Source: Pseudescherichia sp039594205 (GTDB lineage Bacteria; Pseudomonadota; Gammaproteobacteria; Enterobacterales; Enterobacteriaceae). Taken from it: a stretch of DNA of 64,000 bases. A model generated the notes under the pieces. That model saw only the letters and a list, made by a program, of their open reading frames with translations, did no database searches and was not told the origin of the DNA. The stretch lies in NCBI GenBank assembly GCA_039594205.1, contig JBCNNW010000008.1:25488-89487 (forward strand), given 5' to 3'. A program made the position numbers and the translations under genes. Below are positions 7,742 to 15,677 of the stretch, piece after piece. The number at the start of each line of letters is the position of its first letter. Position 1 is the first letter of the stretch.

Positions 7742-9283
7742 ATGAAGCGTAACACTCCCGTTACACAGAAAGAGCATTTGCTTAACGACGGCGCGACGTT
7801 AATGTCGACAACCAATACGCAGAGCCATATTACTTACGCCAACTCTGCTTTTATTGCAGCGAGCGGTTTCGAAGAGGGAGAGCTGGTCGGCGAGCCGCAT
7901 AATATTATTCGCCATCCTGATATGCCTCCGGCCGCGTTTGCTGATATGTGGTTTACCATCCAGCGGGGAGAGAGCTGGACCGGGCTAGTGAAGAACCGGC
8001 GGCAAAATGGCGATCACTACTGGGTGCGTGCAAACGTCACTCCGGTTTATCAGCAGGAAAAACTCACTGGCTATATTTCGGTCAGGAATATCCCGCCCCG
8101 GGAGGAGATTGACGCCAGTGAAAAGCTTTATGCGCAAATAAACAACAAAAAGTTAAAAGGGTACCGTTTCTATAAAGGCGTGTTGGTGCGTCGCGGGCCG
8201 CTCTCTCTATTATCCCTGTTAAAATGGCTTAGTATTTGCCAGCGTATTAACCTGACGCTGGGTATTGTTGCCCTGCTTATTGCCGCCCTGTCCATTATTC
8301 AGCCACCAGCGCTGGTATTCTCCGGCGCGACGCTGATGCTGTTTTTATTGGCCGGGATTTTTTTACAAAGACAGGTTTCATATCCGATAAAATTAATTTT
8401 AACACAAATGCAGAAGGTGGTTTCTGGAAGACGCGCCGACTATTTTCACTTCAACCGCGTCGATGAGGTCGGCATGCTGCTGCGCCTTGTGAATCAGTCC
8501 GGGCTGAATCTTAACTCTCTGGTTGGGGACGTCACCACCCAGCTGGACGGGATCCGCAAAATCAGCCAGCGCATCTCTGAAGAGGGGGAGTCGCTACAGC
8601 TGCGTACCGAAGAGACCGCGGCGGATCTGCACCAGACGGCGGCAGCAGTGGAGGAGATTGCCAGCGCGGTGAAGCAGACGGCGGAGACCGCTTCTGAGGC
8701 GATGATTCGCGCAGATGAGACCAGCAGCAATGCAATGAGCAGCGGCAGCGTCATGAAGCAGACCATCACCATGATGCAGTCTGTCTCAAGAGATAATAGA
8801 CAGATTGTCGATATCATTGCCTTAATTGATAGCATCGCCTTTCAGACCAATATTCTGGCCCTCAACGCCGCCGTTGAAGCGGCCCGCGCCGGGGAGGCCG
8901 GTCGCGGCTTTGCGGTGGTTGCGGCCGAGGTCCGTAACCTGGCCCAGCACTCCGCCTCTGCCGCGAAGGAGATCAAAACGCTGATTGAGCAGAACGTTGC
9001 TAACGTCAGCAACGGCGTGAAGATGGTAGAAAACACGGAGTCGCACCTGACGACGATGATCGACAACGTTCTGCAAATGTCGACCATGATTAAAGAGATT
9101 GGCACCGCTACCCAGGAGCAGACACAGGCGCTGGCGTTAATCAATGACTCCGTCTCGCGCATCGGCGTGATGACCCACAACAATACCGGCATGGTTGAGT
9201 TAGTAACCGGTGCCGCCTGCGACCTCTCCTCCCGTGCCACACGTCTGCAACGCGCCGTCCAGGTTTTTGGCGGAGGGAATTAA
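7742..9283 (+). CDS. Aer-like PAS-domain methyl-accepting chemoreceptor
   Basis: A 513-residue energy/redox taxis receptor, close to the 506 residues of E. coli Aer. The N-terminal PAS domain (about 20-120) keeps the FAD-pocket-like strings RHPDMP, AFADMWF and NGDHYWVRAN. A two-part hydrophobic anchor follows (about 160-205), then a HAMP-like linker and a signalling domain with the conserved hairpin tip QTNILALNAAVEAARAGE. It has no periplasmic domain and no C-terminal NWETF-type pentapeptide, as expected for Aer. The start at 7742 is preceded by GGGGA at good spacing. It is a paralogue-type sequence rather than clearly the Aer orthologue, so no symbol is given. Confidence 0.85.
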   Translation: MKRNTPVTQKEHLLNDGATLMSTTNTQSHITYANSAFIAASGFEEGELVGEPHNIIRHPDMPPAAFADMWFTIQRGESWTGLVKNRRQNGDHYWVRANVTPVYQQEKLTGYISVRNIPPREEIDASEKLYAQINNKKLKGYRFYKGVLVRRGPLSLLSLLKWLSICQRINLTLGIVALLIAALSIIQPPALVFSGATLMLFLLAGIFLQRQVSYPIKLILTQMQKVVSGRRADYFHFNRVDEVGMLLRLVNQSGLNLNSLVGDVTTQLDGIRKISQRISEEGESLQLRTEETAADLHQTAAAVEEIASAVKQTAETASEAMIRADETSSNAMSSGSVMKQTITMMQSVSRDNRQIVDIIALIDSIAFQTNILALNAAVEAARAGEAGRGFAVVAAEVRNLAQHSASAAKEIKTLIEQNVANVSNGVKMVENTESHLTTMIDNVLQMSTMIKEIGTATQEQTQALALINDSVSRIGVMTHNNTGMVELVTGAACDLSSRATRLQRAVQVFGGGN

Positions 9284-9412
9284 CGTAATTCAACGATGCA
9301 GCACATTTTTTGTTCACCACGGCGGTATACTACGCGTGCTATGGGATACGCTTTTCCCGGCTCGCTGTTGCGGGCTGGTCCTTGAAACTACTTACAGAAT
9401 TAAGGAGTTAGC

Positions 9413-9550
9413 ATGAGAACGAATCGTCAGGCTCGCCATATTTTAGGTCTGGACTACAAGCTGTCGAACCAGAGAAAGGTCGTGCGTAACGAAGATGGCA
9501 GCGAAAAAGTGGTCACCCACCAGCATGGTCGCCATCGCCGTACCCAGTAA
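9413..9550 (+). CDS. sra: stationary-phase ribosome-associated protein Sra
   Basis: A 45-residue very basic protein. The N-terminal half (NRQARHILGLD, then a KLSNQRK-like segment) is the signature of E. coli Sra (RpsV, ribosomal subunit S22). The protein binds 30S particles in stationary phase and is under general stress control in E. coli. AAGGAG precedes the ATG by five bases. It is followed by its own hairpin terminator at 9581 and then by maeA, the same neighbours as in E. coli. Confidence 0.93.
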   Translation: MRTNRQARHILGLDYKLSNQRKVVRNEDGSEKVVTHQHGRHRRTQ

Positions 9551-9580
9551 TGCCTTAAACGCCGCTTATCATCCATTCCC

Positions 9581-9605
9581 ACGCCACCGTTTCGGTGGCG
9601 TTTCT
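9581..9605 (+). terminator. intrinsic terminator of sra
   Basis: ACGCCACCG and CGGTGGCGT form a nine-base stem around a TTT loop, followed by TTCTC. The T run is short and interrupted, so termination may be partial. Confidence 0.75.
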
Positions 9606-9744
9606 CTTTATGAATATGTTTCATCGAAGTAACAAGAAATTGCACTACGCTTGCTTTATACTTCCCCCCCGCCGTACTACCCACCCCGTTTGCACGCAGG
9701 TAACCGTGCCATCGCCGGGATCCGTTTACCCAGGAGTTTTTGAG

Positions 9745-11442
9745 ATGTTGCTGAAGTACAAGAAAAACCGTTCGCTGTACATCCCCTATGCTGGCCCCGT
9801 GCTGTTAGAGTTTCCCCTGCTGAATAAAGGCAGCGCCTTTAGCCTGGAAGAGCGACGCAACTTTAACCTGCTCGGCCTGCTCCCCGAAGTGGTGGAGACC
9901 ATTGAGGAGCAAGCCGAACGTGCCTGGCTGCAGTATCAGGGCTTTAAAACGGATATCGATAAGCACATCTATCTGCGCAACATTCAGGACACTAACGAAA
10001 CCCTATTCTATCGTCTGGTAGAAAACCATCTCGATGAGATGATGCCGGTGATCTACACTCCGACGGTCGGCTCTGCCTGTGAGCGTTTCTCTGAGATTTA
10101 CCGTCGTGCGCGCGGGGTGTTTATCTCCTACGAAAACCGCCACATGATGGATGACATCTTACAGAACGTCCCGGCGCACAATATTAAAGTGATTGTCGTT
10201 ACCGACGGCGAACGTATTCTGGGACTCGGCGATCAGGGCATCGGCGGCATGGGTATCCCTATCGGAAAACTGTCGCTCTACACCGCCTGCGGCGGCATCA
10301 GCCCGGCTTATACTCTACCAGTGGTGCTGGATGTCGGTACCAATAACCAGCAGCTGCTTAACGATCCGCTCTACATGGGCTGGCGTCATCCCCGCATTAG
10401 CGGCGACGAATACTATGAATTTGTCGATGAGTTTATCCAGGCTGTGAAGCAGCGCTGGCCAGATGTGCTGCTGCAGTTTGAAGACTTCGCCCAGAAAAAT
10501 GCTATGCCGCTCCTCAACCGTTACCGAAATGAGATCTGCTCATTTAACGATGATATTCAGGGTACTGCGGCGGTGACGGTGGGTACGCTGATCGCGGCCA
10601 GCCGTGCCGCAGGCAGCCAGCTGAGTAATCAGAAGATTGTCTTCCTCGGCGCAGGCTCTGCCGGCTGCGGTATCGCTGAGCAGATCGTTGCCCAGACCCA
10701 GCGCGAAGGGCTGAGCGAAGCGGCGGCGCGGCAGAAAGTGTACATGGTCGATCGCTTCGGTCTGCTGACGGATCAGATGCCGAACCTGCTGCCGTTCCAG
10801 AGCAAGCTGGTGCAGAAACAGGATAATATCCAGAACTGGGAGACCAGCGGCGACGCCATCTCTCTGCTGGATGTGGTGCGCAACGTCAAGCCGGATATTC
10901 TGATTGGCGTTTCAGGCCAGACCGGACTGTTCACGGAGGAGATTATTCGGGAGATGCATAAATACTGCCCGCGCCCTATCGTCATGCCGCTCTCAAACCC
11001 GACCTCCCGCGTAGAGGCGACGCCGCAGGATATCATCACCTGGACCGACGGCAACGCGCTGGTGGCAACCGGCAGCCCCTTCCCGCCGGTGCAGTGGAAA
11101 GATAAGCTCTACCCGATTGCCCAGTGTAACAACGCCTACATCTTCCCTGGCGTCGGGCTGGGTGTGATCGCCGCAGGCGCATCGCGCATTACCGACGAGA
11201 TGCTGATGGCCGCAAGCGAAACTCTTGCCGAACACTCCCCGCTGCGAACCAACGATAATGGCATGGTGTTGCCGGGACTTGATGAGATCCAGCACGTCTC
11301 TCGTGCTATCGCGTTTGCGGTAGGTAAAGTCGCTCAGGAAGAGGGTGTGGCGGTGAAAACCTCCGCTGAGGCACTGCAGCAGGCTATCGACGATAACTTC
11401 TGGCGGCCCGAGTACCGTAGCTATCGCCGGACCTCAATCTGA
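9745..11442 (+). CDS. maeA: NAD-dependent malic enzyme (malate dehydrogenase, decarboxylating)
   Basis: Converts malate plus NAD to pyruvate, CO2 and NADH in the cytoplasm. The 565 residues match E. coli MaeA (SfcA) in length and nearly throughout in sequence. Visible landmarks are MMPVIYTPTVG (malic domain), the VVTDGERILGLGDQG block, the metal/substrate region LQFEDFAQKNA, ICSFNDDIQGTAAVT and the dinucleotide fold FLGAGSAGCGIAE. The frame is open upstream to 9595, but the ATG at 9745 has CAGGAG at good spacing and gives the exact family length. It lies between sra and adhP as in E. coli, with an extra pyrophosphatase-like gene before adhP. Confidence 0.97.
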   Translation: MLLKYKKNRSLYIPYAGPVLLEFPLLNKGSAFSLEERRNFNLLGLLPEVVETIEEQAERAWLQYQGFKTDIDKHIYLRNIQDTNETLFYRLVENHLDEMMPVIYTPTVGSACERFSEIYRRARGVFISYENRHMMDDILQNVPAHNIKVIVVTDGERILGLGDQGIGGMGIPIGKLSLYTACGGISPAYTLPVVLDVGTNNQQLLNDPLYMGWRHPRISGDEYYEFVDEFIQAVKQRWPDVLLQFEDFAQKNAMPLLNRYRNEICSFNDDIQGTAAVTVGTLIAASRAAGSQLSNQKIVFLGAGSAGCGIAEQIVAQTQREGLSEAAARQKVYMVDRFGLLTDQMPNLLPFQSKLVQKQDNIQNWETSGDAISLLDVVRNVKPDILIGVSGQTGLFTEEIIREMHKYCPRPIVMPLSNPTSRVEATPQDIITWTDGNALVATGSPFPPVQWKDKLYPIAQCNNAYIFPGVGLGVIAAGASRITDEMLMAASETLAEHSPLRTNDNGMVLPGLDEIQHVSRAIAFAVGKVAQEEGVAVKTSAEALQQAIDDNFWRPEYRSYRRTSI

Positions 11443-11455
11443 GGTAGATAAACTA

Positions 11456-11483
11456 ACGGGCATCTTCTGATGCCCGTTTTTAT
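11456..11483. terminator. terminator between maeA and the convergent pyrophosphatase gene
   Basis: ACGGGCAT (11456-11463) and ATGCCCGT (11470-11477) form a stem with a six-base loop, followed by TTTTATTT. The sequence is probably used by maeA; the opposite gene ends at 11484. Confidence 0.8.
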
Positions 11484-12089
11484 TTAGTTCTGCTGCGGAT
11501 GCTTCTCCTTCCATGCATCCCATGCCGCTTTGATCTCCTGCTTAGCGGTAGCTGCATCATTGAAGCCGTTCAGCTCCACGCTTTTCCGCCCTGCGGGTAG
11601 CTGTTTATAGACGCGAAAGAAAGCCTCCAGACGCTCCTGCTCGATTTTTGGCAAATCGCTCAGGCTCTGAATCTCATCATAGGTTGGGTCAATTTTGCCC
11701 GCAGGCACGGCAACAATCTTGTCATCCGTCTCGCCACCGTCGATCATCTTCAGAACGCCGATTGCGCGCAGCTTGATCAGCGTACCAGGCGCCATCGGCG
11801 CACGGGTATAAAAGATAACATCCAGCGGATCGCCATCACCTGCCAGCGACTGCGTCAGCGAGCCATAGTTCGCCGGATAGGCCACCGGCATCGACTGGAA
11901 CCGGTCAGCAATAATAAAGCCGGTTTTTGCGTCGGTTTCATACTTGATAATACCGCCTGCAGGGATCTCCGTTACCGCATAGAACTCCTCCGGATTGTTC
12001 TCCGGCTGTGGGAATTCCAGAATGTTTTGCGCCTGAACCGACGCCGAAAGAAGTAGACTCACCGCAAGAATTTTTTTCACCAGAAGCAT
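11484..12089 (-). CDS. exported family I inorganic pyrophosphatase
   Basis: A 201-residue protein with a family I (soluble Ppa-type) pyrophosphatase domain: the FYAVTEIPAGGIIKYE core, then PANYGSL, and the metal-binding signature GDGDPLDV with its three aspartates. Unlike cytoplasmic Ppa (176 residues in E. coli), it begins with a clear Sec signal peptide (KKILAVSLLLSASVQAQ, cleavage near residue 21). It should therefore hydrolyse pyrophosphate in the periplasm, perhaps to recover phosphate. The gene stands alone between convergent maeA and divergent adhP, so it interrupts the usual maeA-adhP adjacency. No strong ribosome binding site is seen. Confidence 0.85.
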   Translation of the reverse strand: MLLVKKILAVSLLLSASVQAQNILEFPQPENNPEEFYAVTEIPAGGIIKYETDAKTGFIIADRFQSMPVAYPANYGSLTQSLAGDGDPLDVIFYTRAPMAPGTLIKLRAIGVLKMIDGGETDDKIVAVPAGKIDPTYDEIQSLSDLPKIEQERLEAFFRVYKQLPAGRKSVELNGFNDAATAKQEIKAAWDAWKEKHPQQN

Positions 12090-12353
12090 CGCTAAAACTC
12101 ATATAGTTGAGAGAAGCCAATAACTTACGCTGTGTTTATGACCTCTGAATGACAATGTTTAAAAAAGTTACCTGCGTGTTAATTGAATTGCTGGCTGGCT
12201 AGCAAAAATGCGAATGATTCTCATAAATTATTGCAGGATGTTTCAGCATGGTTGCATACTGAACAGAAGTTATTAATCCTTAAGGAGTAATTGCGTTCCC
12301 TTAATTCGCATTGCGTTATGCATTATTCAACTGCATACCCATAAGGAGATAAA

Positions 12354-13364
12354 ATGAAAGCTGCTGTTGTCACTCACGATCATCAAGTAGAAATCACGGA
12401 AAAAACCTTACGCGCGCTTCGTCACGGCGAGGCGCGGTTAAAAATGGAGTGCTGTGGAGTTTGCCATACCGATCTGCACGTCAAAAACGGCGATTTCGGT
12501 GACAAGACCGGGGTTATTTTGGGCCATGAAGGCATTGGCGTAGTTGAGGAAGTAGGACCGGGCGTCACCTCACTAAAGCCTGGGGATCGCGCCAGCGTGG
12601 CCTGGTTCTATGAGGGATGCGGCCACTGTGAATATTGCAACAGCGGCAACGAAACGCTCTGCCGCGAGGTGAAAAACGCAGGCTATAGCGTCGACGGTGG
12701 CATGGCCGAAGGGTGCATTGTGGTTGCGGACTACGCGGTTAAAGTCCCGGATGGACTCGATCCGGCCGCCGCCAGCAGTATCACCTGCGCAGGCGTGACG
12801 ACCTATAAATCCATCAAGATCTCCCATATTAAGCCCGGTCAGTGGATTGCTATTTATGGTCTTGGCGGCCTCGGCAATCTGGCGATGCAGTACGCGAAGA
12901 ACGTCTTTAACGCCAAAGTGATCGCCATCGACGTTAATGATGAACAGCTTAGCCTGGCGTCAGAGATGGGCGCTGATTTGACCATCAACTCCCGTAATGA
13001 AGACGCAGCAAAAATTATTCAACAAAAAACCGGCGGTGCGCACGCTGCGGTGGTTACCGCCGTGGCCAAAGCGGCGTTTAACTCCGCCGTGGACGCGGTG
13101 CGCGCCGGTGGTCGTGTGGTAGCCGTTGGCCTGCCGCCGGAGTCGATGAGCCTCGATATCCCACGGCTGGTGCTGGACGGCATTCAGGTTGTCGGTTCGC
13201 TGGTGGGCACCCGTCAGGATCTGGCTGAAGCCTTCCAGTTTGCCGCCGAAGGTAAGGTGGTGCCAAAAGTCGCCTCCCGCCCGCTGGAAGATATCAACGC
13301 TATCTTCCACGAAATGGAACAAGGCAAGATCCGTGGCCGTATGGTGATTGACTTCCGTCATTAA
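12354..13364 (+). CDS. adhP: ethanol-active zinc alcohol dehydrogenase AdhP
   Basis: A 336-residue cytoplasmic NAD-dependent alcohol dehydrogenase, almost identical to E. coli AdhP. It oxidises ethanol and other primary alcohols and reduces aldehydes. Catalytic zinc ligands are visible at C37 (GVCHTD) and H58 (GHEG). The structural zinc site is the CGHCEYCNSGNETLC block (about residues 92-106), and the NAD fold carries GLGGLGNLA. AAGGAG precedes the start. The 264-base region before it holds no repeat or strong operator that I can identify. A strong hairpin follows the gene. Confidence 0.97.
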   Translation: MKAAVVTHDHQVEITEKTLRALRHGEARLKMECCGVCHTDLHVKNGDFGDKTGVILGHEGIGVVEEVGPGVTSLKPGDRASVAWFYEGCGHCEYCNSGNETLCREVKNAGYSVDGGMAEGCIVVADYAVKVPDGLDPAAASSITCAGVTTYKSIKISHIKPGQWIAIYGLGGLGNLAMQYAKNVFNAKVIAIDVNDEQLSLASEMGADLTINSRNEDAAKIIQQKTGGAHAAVVTAVAKAAFNSAVDAVRAGGRVVAVGLPPESMSLDIPRLVLDGIQVVGSLVGTRQDLAEAFQFAAEGKVVPKVASRPLEDINAIFHEMEQGKIRGRMVIDFRH

Positions 13365-13422
13365 TTACCGGTAATTACCGGGGAGTGGAATGCCCTTTCC
13401 ACCCCGGCATATCCGGATGCAA

Positions 13423-13457
13423 AAACGGCTCTGCTGAGTGTGAAAGCAGAGCCGTTT
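13423..13457. terminator. bidirectional hairpin terminator, adhP/glgX
   Basis: AAACGGCTCTGCT and AGCAGAGCCGTTT form a 13-base perfect stem with a nine-base loop. The A and T ends make it work in both directions for adhP (ending 13364) and the trehalose operon (ending 13505). Confidence 0.85.
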
Positions 13458-13504
13458 ATTATTGATCTGCGCCTGGGTAAGCGCTGTTAGCTATTGCCTT
13501 ACTA

Positions 13505-15580
13505 TTACGGCCTTCTGAACAGCGCGATGCTGCGCCCTTCCAGAGTAAAGTCCGTTTCGCTATCAATCACAATGCCGCGACTGTCCGTATCAACGGTCGT
13601 CAGCTCCAGCACCCAGCCGCTTTCACCAGGCTGCGGGATACGAAACGTCAGGCTCCCCTCAAATGGGTTAAGCAGCATCAGCACGTCGTGCCAGATCCCC
13701 TCCTCCGTTTTCAGATCCGGACGGCTGATATAGACTACCAGGGCCGATCCCTCCTGCCAGTGCTCCGGCTGTTGAATGCCCCCTTCGGCGTTAAACCACT
13801 CGATAAGTAGCCCATCGCGCCAGCTCTCACGGCGCAGCAGCGGCTGCTCGGTACGCAGCTTAATAATCTGTCGGGTAAACTCGCGCAGCGCCTCGTTAGA
13901 GGCCGGAAGATTATCCCATTGCACCCAGGAGATCTCGCTATCCTGACAGTAGCCGTTGTTGTTACCCATCTGGCTGCGGCCAAACTCATCTCCGGCCAGC
14001 AGCATCGGCGTGCCATGGGAGAAGAGCAGCGTGGCGAGGAAGTTTCGTTTCTGCCGCTCGCGGATCGCATTGATATTTTCGTCGTCGGTCGGGCCTTCCG
14101 CACCGTAATTATAAGAGCGATTATCGTTATGACCGTCGTTGTTGTCTTCGCCGTTCTCTTCATTGTGCTTGTCGTTATACGATACCAGATCGTTCAGCGT
14201 GAAGCCGTCATGCGCGGTGATGAAGTTAACGCTGGCCCACGGACGACGACCGCGAATGTCGTAAAGATCGCCAGATCCAAGCAGGCGTGAAGCAAAGTCG
14301 GATGCAACGTTATCGCCCTTCCAGTACTCACGCACCGTGTCACGATACTTATCGTTCCACTCCGCCCAGCCCGGCGGGAAGCCGCCGACCTGGTAGCCAC
14401 CCGGTCCAATATCCCAGGGTTCGCCGATCAGCTTCAGTTTTGACAGCACCGGATCCTGGGTCATGGCATCAAAGAAGCCGCCACGCTGGTCGAAACCTTC
14501 CGGCTCACGGCCAAGAATTGTACCCAGATCGAAACGGAAGCCGTCGATATGCATCGATTCCGCCCAGTAGCGCAGGGAATCCATCACCATCTGCAGCACG
14601 CGCGGATGCGAGGTATTTACGGTATTTCCCGTACCGGTATCGTTAATATAGTAGCGGTGCTGATCAGGCAGCGTGCGGTAGTAAGAGAAGTTATCGATCC
14701 CCTTGAACGACAGCGTTGGTCCCAGTTCGTTACCTTCCGCCGTATGGTTATAGACTACGTCGAGGATCACCTCGATACCTGCATCGTGAAACGCGCGCAC
14801 CATATCGCGGAAGCCCTGAATACCTTTCGGCCCGAAGTAACGCGACGCTGGCGCAAAGAAGCCAAGCGTATTATAGCCCCAGAAGTTTTTCAGCCCCCTG
14901 TCCAGCAGATGCTGGTCATCCGGGAACCAGTGAACCGGCAGCAGCTCAACAGAGGTAATACCCAGGCTTTTGATATAGTCGACGGTCGCCTTATGTCCCA
15001 TCCCCTCAAAGTTGCCACGCAGCGCCTGCGGCAGCGCAGAGTTGAGCTGGGTAAAACCCTTCACGTGAGTTTCATAAATAATCGCCTGCGACCAGGGAAT
15101 GTTCGGGCGGTTATTGTCTTGCCAGTCAAATTCGTGAGGATCAATCACCCGACACTTCGGCATAAACGGCGCGCTGTCCCGCTTATCAAAGGTTAAATCT
15201 TTATCTTCGTGCAGCATGTCGTAGGCAAAATGCGCTTCGTTCCACTCAACGTCGCCAACCAGTTCGCGGGCATAAGGATCGATAACCAGCTTGTTGGGGT
15301 TGAAGCGATGGCCGTTCTCAGGATCGAAGGGGCCATGGACGCGGAAGCCATAAAGCGCCCCCGGCTTAAGACCCGGTACATAGCCATGCCAGACCTCATG
15401 GGTATTTTCCGGCAGCTCAAGACGAGCAATTTCGTGCTTGCCGCTGGGGTCATAGAGGCAAAGCTCAACGCGCTCTGCATGCGCCGAGAAAAGAGCAAAA
15501 TTCACGCCCTCACCATCGTAGTTTGCGCCGAGAAGATGATAATCCCCCGGCAGGATTTGATACGCGTTACTGTGATTCAT
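13505..15580 (-). CDS. glgX: glycogen debranching enzyme, TreX/GlgX type
   Basis: A 691-residue GH13 isoamylase-type enzyme that removes alpha-1,6 branches from glycogen-like glucans. An N-terminal CBM48 module (about 10-110) precedes the catalytic barrel. Active-site motifs are visible: DVVYNHTAEG, DGFRFDLGTILG (nucleophile Asp), LIGEPWDIGPGGYQVG (acid/base Glu) and FITAHDGFTLNDLV. It is third in a treZ-treY-glgX operon, 97 bases after treY, so its job here is to feed linear maltodextrin to TreY/TreZ. It differs enough from the E. coli glg-operon GlgX (657 residues) to be a separate TreX-type paralogue. The start has GGAG at nine bases. Confidence 0.9.
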   Translation of the reverse strand: MNHSNAYQILPGDYHLLGANYDGEGVNFALFSAHAERVELCLYDPSGKHEIARLELPENTHEVWHGYVPGLKPGALYGFRVHGPFDPENGHRFNPNKLVIDPYARELVGDVEWNEAHFAYDMLHEDKDLTFDKRDSAPFMPKCRVIDPHEFDWQDNNRPNIPWSQAIIYETHVKGFTQLNSALPQALRGNFEGMGHKATVDYIKSLGITSVELLPVHWFPDDQHLLDRGLKNFWGYNTLGFFAPASRYFGPKGIQGFRDMVRAFHDAGIEVILDVVYNHTAEGNELGPTLSFKGIDNFSYYRTLPDQHRYYINDTGTGNTVNTSHPRVLQMVMDSLRYWAESMHIDGFRFDLGTILGREPEGFDQRGGFFDAMTQDPVLSKLKLIGEPWDIGPGGYQVGGFPPGWAEWNDKYRDTVREYWKGDNVASDFASRLLGSGDLYDIRGRRPWASVNFITAHDGFTLNDLVSYNDKHNEENGEDNNDGHNDNRSYNYGAEGPTDDENINAIRERQKRNFLATLLFSHGTPMLLAGDEFGRSQMGNNNGYCQDSEISWVQWDNLPASNEALREFTRQIIKLRTEQPLLRRESWRDGLLIEWFNAEGGIQQPEHWQEGSALVVYISRPDLKTEEGIWHDVLMLLNPFEGSLTFRIPQPGESGWVLELTTVDTDSRGIVIDSETDFTLEGRSIALFRRP

Positions 15581-15677
15581 TCATTCTTCTCCATAGAATG
15601 TGGGCATCAAAGAGCACATTCCTTCAGGCAATAAGCAACCAGTCGCGTTTAAGCGCTGCAAGTTTTCAGGATTCAAA

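Noticed and set aside
12210..12228. Fur-box-like sequence upstream of adhP (AATGATTCTCAT core)
   Set aside because: It matches the 19-base consensus at only about 12 positions and adhP is not known to be iron-controlled; kept out of the features.
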